From assembly GCF_954871325.1 (NCBI RefSeq), contig NC_088778.1, positions 23,793,120 to 23,857,119 of the forward strand: a DNA stretch of 64,000 nt. The letters are read 5' to 3'. The notes under the pieces were generated by a model. The model made no database searches. It was given only the letters and a program-made list of their open reading frames with translations, and was not told where the DNA came from. The DNA is from Gordionus sp. m RMFG-2023. Lineage: Eukaryota; Nematomorpha; Gordioida; Chordodea; Parachordodidae. Below, piece after piece: positions 25,009 through 38,052 of the stretch (the first letter of the stretch is position 1; every line of letters begins with the position of its first letter). The position numbers and the translations under genes are program-made.

Positions 25009-28000
25009 TATAATTATTAATTTTAAAAAATAACAATTTAGCTCAATCGGGTATGGATTATTATAGCCTCAAGTTGGGTGTAATTTTTATTTGTTTTTTT
25101 TTTATCGGCATACTTAGGTAAAAAATAATAATCAAGATTTTAAAAGTATTTCTACAAAATTATTGATATTTTGGCTCTTTTTTATAATTTATGAAGCAAA
25201 ACCTCGAGAATCGGATAATGGGGTTAAATTTTTTTAATTATATAGTAAATTAATTTAATGATACATTATTTAACTAACCTTACCTTTTTTTTCTCGTTAT
25301 TTATAAAAAATGTGGTTTAAAATAATATGAAATAAAAAAAATTTTTTTTTTACCTGATTCTTCATCAGCCATATAATATTGATTGGATATTTTTTATAAA
25401 TTTTTCTATTTAATAAAAAATATTTAATATAAATTTATAAGAAAATCAAATCAAAGCATAAAATATAAAATATTGCATAATAAAAAAAAATGTTAATAAA
25501 ATAATAACAACAAAACGTGAATCATATCCAATTATTTTATTTATTTATTTTATTTTATACCGCCATATATTTTATTTTTTCAAAATAATATCTTTTTTTG
25601 CAATGATTAATGTCTCGTAAAAGAATAGGTATTTTTTATTAAAAAAAATTTAACTTCTCAAGATTAATTATGAAAGGTGGCAAAGCCATCATCAAGGTCA
25701 ATTCTTATGAATTTTTTTTTAATTTTTCCTTATTTTGGATGGAAAATCATATTTCTTATTTGCCAAAAAAAAATAGGAGACAATACCATTCCTTATTCTA
25801 ACACTCTTATCCTATATTTTTCCATGATTAAATATTGGTTTTTTTAATGAGAGTGTTTACCTAGAGAACTGATTTATAAATTTCTTTCTAAAAAAAATGA
25901 TTTAAATTGTATCATATCAATATTAAATTGCAGTTAGAAAATCCCTTTGACTTTGAAAGTATTCACTAAACAATAGAGAAAGTCCGGGTTATATAAGATA
26001 ATTATAATTAAAAAATTGGGATAATCGACATTGGGGATTATAATTTTTAAAATCTATATCCCAACAGGGCTCATTCGAAATCTAAAGCTCATTATGTCGT
26101 TGGTCTAGATTTAGAGTGCTCCACTCGACATTTCCAAAATTTTTGAGTTAGAAGTGGATAAAAACTTATAAAAATATGATTGAAAAATATTAATTTTTGC
26201 CAAAATTATAGCTATATCAAAATTCATCAGTAAGCTTTTCCTATATTTGATTTTAAACTTTAATGTTGATTTTCTCATTTTAAACATCCAATTCTAGGTC
26301 GACAATTCAATAAGCGATATGGAATTTTTTTTTTATATATTTAGGATGCAATTATATTATAAATTACTAGCAATTAAAATAATTTTTGTCTTTCACTCTT
26401 CTGGACAAATTCCAAAATGTCAAATAAGAAGGTTAACGGTGAAGTCGACCATATAATTATAAAATAAATTTATTTTTTTTAAATTATAAAATTCAAATTG
26501 GTCAATTGGTATGGTGATGTCATAAGAAATCCAATTATCCATGGTTTCGTGTGATCTCAAAAATATTATATTGTATTATATACAAATCAATGAAGAAACA
26601 GATGCAAAAATTGGTTATTTTTTTTAGAAAAAATAAAATAAAAACCAATTAATCAAAATAATAAAGAACTTGTGCCTGGCTTTTGCTTTATTTTTTTCTC
26701 CGCAACGAAATACACGATTTTTTAAATCAAATAAATATTTGCCTGTTATAAAATAATAATTTTTATTAAATTATTTGTACAGTATTGTAAAATCTACAAA
26801 CTCAACCTAATCTGCAGGTTTATACCAAATATAATTGGCTAAGCATTGGGGCATAGAGTATAATTATTTATGCTTATTTCAAAGTTTAGCTATATTTAAG
26901 AAAATCCGTAGACTGACTGAGGTGATAGTTCTAGGCTGAGAACTAAACTTAATCATTTTTACTCGACTAAAAAATGGCCTTAAACGGCAATCGAGCAGTT
27001 ACCCAACTATCAGACCTATTATCAAATAATAGGTTAGATTGGTTTGCAAACTATGGAGATACCTAAAATATTTTTGGCTTACAAAGGATTAGTATTAATC
27101 ATCAAAAATGTGTTAAAATCCATATTATTATTTTACAGGATATAAATGTTTTTAGGGAACATAAACCGAAATAAATAAGGTAAAACATAAATGTTGCTAT
27201 ATGAAAAATATGTGGTCATGAGGGTCATAATGAACAAAATTTTTTTTATAATAAAAATAAAATCTCAGAAAATATAAAAATTATAAAACATAATTAGGTA
27301 AAATGCAATAGGTATGGATGGATACAGGGGTCACTTCAGAGTAAATGTAGAAATTTTTATGAGAAATTTCTACTTAGGAATTACACACTCATAAAGCCAT
27401 CCATTAGAGCCTTTAAGAAAATAACCTCTACATCAGATACCGGTGTAGGACATGAATAGTGAAGGTAACCATCAATTTCCATAGTCAATGACTATAAGAT
27501 CCTAAGAATCATACAGAGGTCGAGAGACCATTAAATAATTATACCAATTATATTTTCAATAATAAATTTTATGATTTTAACGAATATAAGAGGAACTATG
27601 AAATACTGTTTAAGGGAGAAATCAATATATAAGAGGGTAAATTTCAAAAATAATGCTAATATAAATAAAAGATGTTATAAATTTGGAAATTTTCCAAAAT
27701 ATCTGTTAACTTTGATATTAGTTAGGGATGAAAACACAAATAAGAGATGTTGGTACAATGACAATTATTTAAAAAATTCATATTAATTTAACGGTTAAGG
27801 ATTTTGACGTGAATAAACCCTATCTATATGATGACAACTTTCAAAATTATCAGGTATAATGATAAAGGAATTGATTAGCAAGGAACGCAATATTATCACT
27901 AATAGAGCAAATGATAAATCTTCAAAAATTTTAAAGGAAGATATTTCCAAAGAAATAAAATTGCAATAAACACAAAGTACCTAGTAAAGATAATATCTTG

Positions 28001-29634
28001 GATCTCAGGGCAATGTGAATATTATTCCACAGTATAGGGAGAATATAATAAACGAAAAAAAGCCAAAGGATAAATTTTCTGATTTCAAATATCGCCATAA
28101 AAATATGTAGATACAAAAAATCGGGTGCAAACATAACGTCTGGTGAAGATGAAGGAAAATGTGTGATCTATAAAATGCACAAACACCCTAATAAATTAAT
28201 CCTTCAATTTAGCATTAAAGAAAAATATTAAATTAAAGGGAGGTAGTATACCAAAAATTGGGCTTATTATATTATGCAAAATGAAATGGATATACGAATG
28301 CTCTCTAAAAGATTTATATGGCTACCTCAAGTGGGTGGACAAGATGCCATTAGAAAGATTGTAATTATATAAATATAATTTATGTAAAGAATAGGATAAA
28401 TGTCCTTATATCATTCTTAACAAAGATGAAAATGCCCTAAATACATTTATACTGGGATATATAACAATAAATATATCTAGTGTAAAATTTTTAAATCAGT
28501 AAATGATAGTGGTTAACTTCTCTAAGAAAAATATATGATAGTTTTTTTAGATTTCGTAACTATAGACGATAAATTTAACTCTAAGAATCAATTTCTTTAT
28601 TTTTCATATCAAATCCAATATTATTATAATAATCAATATATTTTATATTTTTTACAATCAATAAAAAAAAACATCTGATTGACATTTTTTTAAATATAAT
28701 ACTATATATCTAAATAAATATTTTATTATTTACAACAGTTTAGTGGTGCAAATATGAATTTAAAATAAAGCACACTAATAATAAAATTGAAGGAATCTTA
28801 TCTTAATAAACCATATGTTTATATTTGGGAATGATTAAGTACGGGCAATTAAGTCATAGCTTATTTATGGTAATTTGATTATAGAAACATGATGGGCGAC
28901 TCAAACAAGGCGTACGTATGGGAATTATGATGTGCAGCAAGACGATAAGAAACAAGGCTGGCAATCAATTATGCAGAACGTACTTACGATTATTTTTTTA
29001 TTATTATGTCATTTGCGCTGTTTGGCGTGTTGTATTTGCTTAATTAAAATATATAAATTTCACTCATAATAATAATGTAAATTTTATTCACAATTCTTTC
29101 AAATGGAAGGATGAACCTGGAACTGGAATTTGTTGTCATGGATTTTATTTATTTTTCCTAATTAATTTTAAAAGAAAGGGGGAAAAAATTTATTTCTTTC
29201 ACCCAGGTTTTTCGGGATATTTTATATACATAAATAATGACTAACAATTTACGAGATTTCTATGTTATTCTTTTGTTTTAATCTTTGACTTAGTTCCATT
29301 ATTATTTCCGTTGAATGAAATTTTAATGGATTATTATCGGTAATATATTGTATTGGAAATTGAATTCGCAAAATTATTATACTTAGTATAAGATAAAAAA
29401 TTATATGATCGTATATAATAAATACTCTTGAACTTGATAAATAATTAACTAATTTCAGGAAAATATTTTTTGACTATTTATTATTCATTTTTATAACATA
29501 AAATAACTTTATATATTTTCGGTCATTTAAATCTTTTCTCCCAGCAAGATTTAAGCGATTTTAAAAAAACTTATTGAAATATATTCTATTTATTGAGATC
29601 ATATCAATTTACTTTACAATTAACATATTATTAA

Positions 29635-29735
29635 TATCTATATATATAATATCTGAATATAATATATCTCTTATATTATATCTATATATATAATATCTAT
29701 ATATAAAATATCTATATATAATATATAACTTTCAT
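29635..29735. repeat. AT-rich simple repeat (ATATAATATCT-like)
   Basis: Imperfect run of TATATATAATATCT and related units, low complexity, no coding content. Typical microsatellite-like sequence. Confidence 0.7.
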
Positions 29736-30599
29736 AGATTCAATGTCAATATTACGATCTTTAACCTTTGTAGATCACTGAAAATAATTTATTATTCCAT
29801 AAATTTTCTAAGCACAAATCGTAAAAATTATAAAAAATCTTTGCGAAATAAAAATATACTTCTTTTTTAAAAATAAGAGTATATGTATTTCTCTTAATTC
29901 TTTCTATAAATAAAAAAATCCTTCAGAAAAAATAAACAAAAAGAAATTAACCCAAAAAAGAGATAATTTTAAATAAATAATATAATATACAACACGCGCC
30001 CTTTTTTTAAAAACCAAACTAAGGCAAAGTAATACAATTTACCCTCAAATATATATTCCAATATACACATTTTCTTTGTAAAATTCTTTTGGTCTTCTTC
30101 CCATAATCTTCCGCTTACGATAGCTGTCACATGTGTTCTTCGTATCTTTTCTTAACAGTTAGCTGAACATGGCGTCCTTAATAGTAGGTATTAAGGGTCG
30201 TGCCATTAATCTTTTCCCTCTTTAAAGCTTGTAAGTTACCCCACCATTGATCATACGCACAATAATGGATTATAGCAATTTTGGCCATTAGATGTGATGT
30301 TTAAATAAAATTGTCGGTGGTTTTTCCTCTTAATAGTCTGCTAACACGTCATAATGGCTAGCTTGATAGGTTATGTTATTTCTGTTTGTTTAATATCCTT
30401 AATGTATCATCCTCATAATTGCTTAGACAATAGATTATTAGAATAATGTCCCATATTAGGAATAATAATTCCAAATTAACAATTTTTGATCTTGGTCCTC
30501 TACTTTCTTTTTCCTCACAAATTTCGCGACAAAGGCAACTTCTGTCTCTTACAATTTATCTCTATATATTTTATTACATTTTATAATATTACCTTCCAA

Positions 30600-31680
30600 C
30601 ACGGATTTCATTTAATTTTATTTTGAATATCCAAGTTTATATCATCCCTATTAGTCTCCAAACTTATATCTTTACCTAACTCAAGTACTCCATTTTTCCT
30701 CAGCTTTGGTTAATACATTCCTGTCACAATTACTATTAAAAACCTTAAGCGACGCCTGATGAACTACACTCATTTTTATAACTTCCGGAGCCTCAGAAAC
30801 ATTATCTACCATATTCAATTTTAACACTCCGGAAGCTTTAGCAATACTAACTTTCATCGTTTTCCCTTTAAGTTTAACCATAGCCCGATTCTTCACAACT
30901 TTGTTATCCTTCCAATCCGAAATTTCATCCCTGACTTGTGTTTCTGTATTTCTTTCCTATCATTAATTTATTTCAAATCCACCTTTTTTATTGTTTACTT
31001 ATATCTCTGGTAATCTTTTCTCCACCATTATTTTCAACTGGGGGCATTTATGAGGTTTCTCCTTATTTTCCCACTTTAAACCCGGTATTCTACAATTCTT
31101 AATACCTTTATTATTTCCGGAATTTATTTCATTCACAAATCCATCATACACTGAATTTCCATTTACTTTTTTATCTTTATTATATTGATGTCTTATTTGG
31201 GGCTTCGATGCATAACCCTGATTATATTCTATCTGTTTCCATCTCATCACCTTTCCAGACATTCTACTTCGCTATGTACCACATTACTATATTTGAAACA
31301 AGTCTCTATACTTTTGTCTCTATATTCCCATTCTTTCGATGAATTGTTAGCCTGTACCATTCTCATGTTGGACGCCGGATCCATATATATCACAGCAAGA
31401 AATGCTTCCCTGTTCTCTTACATATCAACACTCCTTAAAATGCCCAATCTTTCCACATATTTAGCACTGAAATGTATTTGGACCATTTCCATTAATACTA
31501 TATGTCGGTACATAACATTTTTCCATACTATGCCCCAACCCTCCACATCTACTACACTTAGGCGACCGAATATTAAATGTTTCAAATTTACGATTACAAT
31601 CTTTACGTGTCCAAATTCTACACATGCAAATACCTCATATTTTGACAATAGACGTTTTTCAATTGATTTAGAATAACAAA
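30600..31680 (-). mobile_element. Fossil gag-like fragment with two CCHC zinc knuckles
   Basis: On the minus strand the sequence near 31400-31600 shows two retroelement-type CCHC zinc-knuckle patterns (CX2CX4HX4C spacing), typical of nucleocapsid segments of LTR retrotransposon Gag. The stretch from 30.6 to 31.7 kb is less AT-rich than its surroundings, with short open segments, and appears to be one decayed insertion. It is broken at several places. No LTRs or polymerase were recognised nearby. Age: old, judged by its decay. Confidence 0.55.
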
Positions 31681-31715
31681 TAGATTACATTTTGTATTCT
31701 TTGTTTTAGATCATG

Positions 31716-31915
31716 TTATTATTAGATGAAATAGAAGTGGAATTATTCTTTGGGAACATATTTTAATATATATTTTATATATACTTAGTATTTTGTATTA
31801 TTATAGTTTAGGGTTAGGATAATTAAACTATTACAAAATAAGTACATACATATATAATATATATTCTAAAATACGTTCCCCAAAGAATAATTCCACTTTT
31901 ATTTCATCTAATAAT
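31716..31915. mobile_element. Foldback/MITE with inverted repeats of about 50 bp
   Basis: The left arm contains TATTATTAGATGAAATAG followed by AAGTGGAATTATTCTTTGGG. The right arm is its near-perfect reverse complement, ending at about 31915. The centre is AT-rich and carries no ORF. About 200 bp in total. Its superfamily cannot be assigned; flanking target duplications are unclear. Confidence 0.8.
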
Positions 31916-31970
31916 ATCATATGATATCTCAAAAACAAAAAAATGTTATCTATCTCTATTCGAAATCAAT

Positions 31971-34406
31971 CAGTGGCGTCACTAGGGGGGGGCGCAGGGG
32001 CTCAAGCCCCCTGAAAAATTTGAATAGCCCCCTGAAGCAAAAAAAATTTTTTTTTAATGGTTCCTTAATATCCCCTTAAACTAAAAAGAACTTTTTTTGA
32101 TTGTCCCCTGTTTATTATAATTCTATTAAGTAATATATAGATTTAATTTTATTATTTAAAAATTAATAAGACTATCTAAATTTATTAGATTAGATTAATA
32201 CATATAAATTATATTTTCACTATGTCAGCTTGCAATCAAATTCTTTGTTAAAAATAAAATATCAATACCATGCATAATGTTTAAATATCAATTTAGCATT
32301 AACAGTTGAAGTTTAATTGATTTTTAATAATTAAATTATTATATAACCCTAATTAAATAAATATAAAGATTTAATAATTGAAAATTAACAAATTTAATAT
32401 TGTAAGCCGAGTTTAAAATCACTATTTAAATAAAATGACTTTGATTTAAAAATTTAAGCATTAAAGACTTTATGAAAAAAACTAAAGATAAAAGTTGCAA
32501 TAATCTTGAGGACCAAAGAAGAGGATTCAATAATAAAGCTAGTGATGAACAAAGTATATTTTATAGTTTTTAAAATTCAAACTTTGATTTAGTTGAAAGA
32601 CGATTAATTGTAGTTTTAAAAGATATAAATATTGAAAACAAAAATGTTAAAAGAAAGAAAATAGGTAAATAAATTTATATATTAGTCTGTGTCCAAAATG
32701 TTTTGAAAAAATCCTTAAAATTTTCACAAATTAATAACAAAACACTTTGACATTTACGTTTTAAAAAATAAAAATTTATTAGTTAATTATCTATTTTAAT
32801 GGAAGGTTTCTTTTTCACTTGATCATAATTGAAGTTATATGTTTTTCCTATTTCCTCCCAAATTTGCCTAATTTCTATAGAATTTCTATATAAGTCATTT
32901 TTCACCAGAGTATTAAACAATATTGATTTCTTTAGTTTTCAAGTTAAGCAAAAATTGCTTTACAATATATTTTTACCTTTCAGGAGCAGGACACTAGAAA
33001 TGGAAAATTTTTTTTAAAATTTTTCTATTATAATCACATAAGGTGATGTCAAAATATTAGCTAAATAAAACATAGTAAATATTTTCTATATAAATAGTCA
33101 ATATCTTAAAAAATCATACACTATTATTCTTTTTACATTAATAAAGATAATATTGGCTAAATTGTTTACTCAATCATTCTTTCATAATTTGATAATTATA
33201 TATTTATTTGTTTATCCTACAATACAATAATATATAAGATCTTAATTGCTTTCATCATATCACTATGGTAGTTATTTTCTAGCTCCCAAATTATTTATTT
33301 CTAATTTGGCACACTTAAATTGTAAATAACTCAAGGCTTCAATATATTTGCATATTTCTTCCAAGTTTTAGGTGTTTTTGCTTTATCAATATATCTAACA
33401 TACTAGATTTTGATATGAGTTAACATCGTGTATGTCATGGCTATGACTGCAAATTAACCAGCATCTATTATTTGTGTGGCTATGTAATTTAAGATTATTA
33501 CTACAGCTGCTGAGAGCATATGATTGCATAATTAAGATGAGCAACAATGATCAACTGTCCAGTAGTTTTTATAGGATTAAAAATGGAAGATAATCTTTTA
33601 GAAATTTAATATCTCACAATAATTTTCTCGATTACTTATCTAGCTTCCATCATGTCATCTAAGAGGAAGCTCTAACCACCATATAGTTTTATGATTTGGA
33701 TTGGTCGTTTATATTCTCTTCTTCAAGAATTGTTGATTTGGTTAGGCCTATAAATTTTTCCTTATTAGTCCATTCTATAAAACTTTGTCTAAAATGGTAA
33801 GAGAGAGTTATATTAGTTTCATGACCTTTTGTTAATGTTAGTTACTTAGAATTATATTGCCTTATGGGGTTTTTAAAAACATTAACAATTGAGGAATATG
33901 TATGAATTAATTAATCGGTTTTATCACTTGTAATTCTTTAGACGCGAAATTTTTTATATCAGCAATTTAAAATACTTTATACTGTAGTAAATCGATTTTG
34001 TATTGAAAAATTTGTAGAAATGTATTGTTTTAATTATTTATATTCTAGTTTTAATTATTTATATTCTAGTCTTAATTATTTATATTCTAGTCTTAATGAT
34101 ATTTATATTCTAGTCTTAATGATATTTATATTCTAGTCTTAATGATATTTATATTCTAGTCTTAATGATATTTATATTCTAGTCTTAATGATCAATATTC
34201 TAGTCTTAATTATTTATATTCTAGTTTATTTTGTACGTATAATATAGTAAAAAACAAAATATGAAAATAAGAATAATCCTTCAAGAGTTTAGTAATTTTT
34301 AAAAATATATTAATATATAACCCGGCCGGGGGGTATGGGGGGCGAAGCCCCCCATAAATTTTTTTTAGTTGAGCCCCTGAGATTGTAAAGGCTAGTGACG
34401 CCCCTG
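31971..34406. mobile_element. hAT-type DNA transposon, decayed, about 2.4 kb
   Basis: Ends are CAGTGGCGTCACTAG at 31971 and CTAGTGACGCCCCTG at 34406, which pair as 15-bp terminal inverted repeats with one mismatch. GC-rich subterminal blocks containing GGGGCTCAAGCCCC and GGGGCGAAGCCCCCC lie just inside. Flanks are AAATCAAT (left) and AAATTAAT (right), an 8-bp target duplication with one change, as expected for hAT. The interior is AT-rich with no intact transposase. A basic segment near 32460-32660 on the plus strand may be a coding remnant. The element contains a minisatellite. Confidence 0.8.
34028..34230. repeat. Minisatellite, 20-23-bp unit, about nine copies
   Basis: Repeated unit TTAATGATATTTATATTCTAG with a shorter variant TTAATTATTTATATTCTAG, arranged head to tail inside the hAT element at 31971-34406. 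Confidence 0.9.
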
Positions 34407-34414
34407 AAATTAAT

Positions 34415-36255
34415 TGACAAATGTTCATAAATGTCAATTGTATATCAACAGATATAACACTCAGCAGCCATCCTCATTGGAGTATCAACGACTTCTTGTG
34501 AGACCTCATTCTCTACACTAAAGAGAATTCTATTGAGCACTAGAGAATCGATGAAAGATCATTACAAAATTTAGTATTAATGGCTTATGAAAAAAGAATA
34601 ACACAGAATTTATTTTTAATTCATTTATGTTAAAATTTAAAAATAAAAATCGTCGTAATATATTATAGTATTATTTTGTATTCATATTACATTTACAAAT
34701 TTTTAATAAAAATAGCAAAAAATTCCTATGAATGCTTAATTATTTGTTTTATAAAAAATAGCACCCCCCTCCCTTAAGTTTAGCAGCTGGCTCTCCCAGC
34801 TGGAAATTCCTGGCTGCTATTTCTTAATTATCACGAAGGAGATCTTTTAAAATAATATTTCACATAAATAATTTATTTTAAAGATATTATTAATTATGAA
34901 TCGCATTAACAATTTGTAGATATACTATATATTAGAGCCATATTCAGAACTTTGCCAATTTTTGTTAAGTTACAAAAAATATTAGTTTAAAGATTTGTAT
35001 TTTACAAAAAGTGTATCTTATTTATATTAGAATAAAACTTTTTAACTATAGACTGTCTTTAATATATATACGAATGCGACATATAAAATCTCTCACTTAT
35101 TTGATACTCCCTATATATCCTTATTAAAGGAAGAAAAATAAGTTGTAATATAAATGGGAATAGAAAAACTATTTCTTATGACCCAATTTCTATACTACCC
35201 AATACCCATAACTTTTTATCTAGCCATTTTTATTTTACATATGGGGGCAAGAATGGGGCATCATTTTTTTTAATCCTAAAGTTCTTTTCTTATAACACTG
35301 ATGTACAATCGAAACAATTTATGCGATCCAAAATAGCAATGTGTATAAAAAAATTAATTTTCCTTGTCGTTGTCGATAAATATTTTCTGTAACACTGTTC
35401 TATGCCCAAAACTTGTTCTAGGACTTATTTAAAAAATTTTTTATTAGACAAAGAAGATGAGCGATATCAATTTCATACTATATTCAAAGTTGCTAAGCTT
35501 AAACAAAACAATTTATCTAAATTACAAAATAAAGGTTTTTCCAAATTATAGACTATTTTCCTTTTCATATTACTCCATAGATAATTTCTATCTTATATTT
35601 GATGATAATCATTTCTTATCCATCTTCACATATATCAAAGTTCTAATTAATCTCCAGCCTTAAGTTGTTTAAGGATTTTTTAAAAATTTTGATCCGTGGA
35701 CGATTAGCCTGCGCTTATTAGCCATTTCACATAGAAACACTATAAGTGCCAAAATATTTTGCTCATTCACTATTGCAATTTCTCATTTATTATTAATTAC
35801 CATTAAATTTAGTCTTCTGGCACTTATATAGGCGAAACGACATCTTGCTAATTTGCTAGTACTCATTTACTACAAAATTTAATACTTTCAAATTTGCTAA
35901 TTTATTATTAAATTTGGCTATTTGCTATTTTGGCCTTTATGGCTCTTTTAAACGAATAAAATTTTGCTAATATTTTCGCTCAACTTTAAATTTTTTTTCA
36001 ATTTACCATTACATTTGCTCTTATTATTAAAAATTTGATCCTTAGGGGCTTTTTGGGCACTATTAGAAAAAATGGCTAAAGGCGATGTGCATACACCAAA
36101 AAAACACAGTTGTCGTAAGATAAAACATTTATGCCCAATCCCGAGATGTATAAAAAAAACTTAAAATTGTCCTTGCGGATCTATAGAATATCAATTTTTA
36201 TCTATTCAAAATTTCACACTGTCCTTGTTACCCAAGACAATTTTGATCTGAAAAC
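34415..36255. other. Intergenic, nothing recognised
   Basis: AT-rich sequence with no exon, RNA gene or clear repeat ends that I can support. The short open frames here look random. Confidence 0.5.
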
Positions 36256-36653
36256 TAGAGATCTGCAAATGGCCCGTGCAGATTTCAGGCCGGGCCAGGT
36301 TTATTTAAAAAATAATAATTTCGGTTCGAGCCTATATTTTTAATTTGGGCAGGGCGGGTCGGGCTTAAAATTTTAAATATGATATTACATTTTGTTAAAT
36401 TTGATATATTTATTACTTGCGCAAGAAACAAGGCGCTATTTTTTTTATTTGTAGAATATTTTTTCACAATCAAAAAAAATAATTAGATTTTTCTATATTT
36501 AAATAACGGGCCGGGCTGATGAATAATTTTTATTTCGGGTTGGACTTTTCGGGACAAATAAAAAAAAAATTTGTTCACAATATGGCTGGGCAGGACAAAT
36601 TTTAAAAAAATTTCGGGCCGGGTTTAAAAAATTAGGTCCGATGCAGATCACTA
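36256..36653. mobile_element. hAT-type MITE, TAGAGATCTGCA family, copy 1
   Basis: Ends are TAGAGATCTGCA and TGCAGATCACTA, which pair as inverted repeats. Subterminal GGCCCG/CGGGCC blocks follow. Flanks CTGAAAAC and TTGGGAAC agree at six of eight positions, consistent with an aged 8-bp target duplication. Same family as 61633-61982. No ORF. Confidence 0.75.
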
Positions 36654-37893
36654 TTGGGAACTAATCTATCATGTTTTTCGTGGGCAAAGAAGAGAGGTGA
36701 TATCAATTTTAAACTACCCAAAATAAACCTTTTACGACTCCTTCTACTCAAATAATAAGCAAATAAACTTTTCCAAAAAAAGTAAATTTCTTTTACATAA
36801 TTTTCTTCTCTTCATAAAATATTAGGTAATCAGCCGCATATTTAAAAAAAAACCATATTGTTTGATAAATACAATTCATACAAAAAATTCGTGTTGACAG
36901 AAAAGCAACTTTATTTGCCTTTTTCCTATTCATTATCTTTTTTTCTCGCAGATAAATTATGAAAAATTGTTTATAATTTTGACATTTCAAACCATTTTGA
37001 AATGCTCTATAAAATAAAAATATACTTAAGCATGATTATTGATCATATATTACCTAAAATTTTAATTTTTATTGTAATAAAATATCTTATATTTTGTGAT
37101 TTTTTTATGCATAAAAAATTTTTCATGATGCAAATTTTATTTTAAAAAATATTAAATTTTATGATTTACAAAGAATTTTGACTCAAAATTTTGTGCAAAA
37201 AAATTTTTAAGATTTTTTTTAAAACTCTGTCAGCATCACATCAAGCAACAGACAAATTTTGTTAAAATAATTTTAGAACCAGCGAAATTCGGTTTAAATT
37301 AAGAAGGCTTTTCGATCCTTGGTATGCTATTGTATTATTTAATTCAATTCGAATAAGAAAGATATGCTGGTATGTGTAGATTTCATTTTTCGTTATTCGC
37401 TGTTTAAAAAGTGACTTATTATTATTATTTTTTTTTGTTTAAATCAAAATTAGAAGAAAAATAAAAAATTTTGAAATGTCGTTTTGTTCTGATTTAAACA
37501 AATTTTTTGACCAATCAGGATTATAGAAAACTAAATTATAAAATAAAAGTGTTAACTTTCATAGCAAAGAACATTCATATTTTTGATCTTTCAAACAAGT
37601 GATTTGTTTTATTATATAGAATACGTAAGTGTGTGACAATATTATAATATAATTAAAATGTAAATAAATATATAGATGTTCATATAATTGGAATGGTAGT
37701 CAAATAAAAATATAGAAATATTATGTTTTTAAATAATTACATTATCTTGGTTAAAAAAAACAATTTGATAATTTTTTTAAATTAAAAACCGGCTTATAAT
37801 AATGAAGATATAATTTTAACGTAAATATACGCATTTTGGTTCCATCAATATTGCACTAAGATAAAATGTTTGATTTGAATGTTTAAAAAAATA

Positions 37894-37899
37894 TTTATT
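37894..37899 (-). promoter_or_regulatory. Probable polyadenylation signal of the NPDC1-like gene
   Basis: AATAAA on the minus strand about 70 bases past the stop codon. Usual placement for a 3' end, but AT-rich DNA makes chance matches common. Confidence 0.45.
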
Positions 37900-37968
37900 A
37901 ATTAAATAAAAATAATTATTTTTAGGACATATAAATTAGAATATATATAATGAGACGACTTAAATTCA

Positions 37969-38052
37969 TTATTCCCTAGATGAAGACGGTGGACTAGATG
38001 CATTGGCGGCTGAATCATTAAACAACGGGTTTTTGACTTCCATTTCGCTAGC
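37969..38052 (-). CDS. NPDC1-like exon 6: C-terminal EMEVKNPLF motif and stop
   Basis: Acceptor GACAG at 38052. Encodes ASEMEVKNPLFNDSAANASS and a serine/proline tail, then TAA. Vertebrate NPDC1 ends TGEMEVRNPLFD plus a proline-rich tail. Joins exon 5 at phase 0 across 6.6 kb of transposon-rich intron. Confidence 0.93.
   Translation of the reverse strand, partial: ASEMEVKNPLFNDSAANASSPPSSSRE

Larger units (their letters stand above)
18521..30000. other. Gene-poor stretch with old repeats, no host exon recognised
   Basis: Very AT-rich, with no convincing exon on either strand. It should contain the first exon(s) and promoter of the giant gene, which I could not identify. Visible items are scattered GC-richer repeat fragments with GGCCC or CCGGG cores (around 21310-21640, 23040-23110, 24139-24464), a C-homopolymer run at 22562, a pentanucleotide microsatellite at 24980, and a weak zinc-knuckle-like fossil near 27.2-27.8 kb. 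Confidence 0.5.

Noticed and set aside
27571-27786. 71-codon plus-strand frame with CYKFGNF and RCWYNDN
   Set aside because: Too short and degenerate to call a gene. At most a trace of a zinc-knuckle retroelement fossil; no further support.
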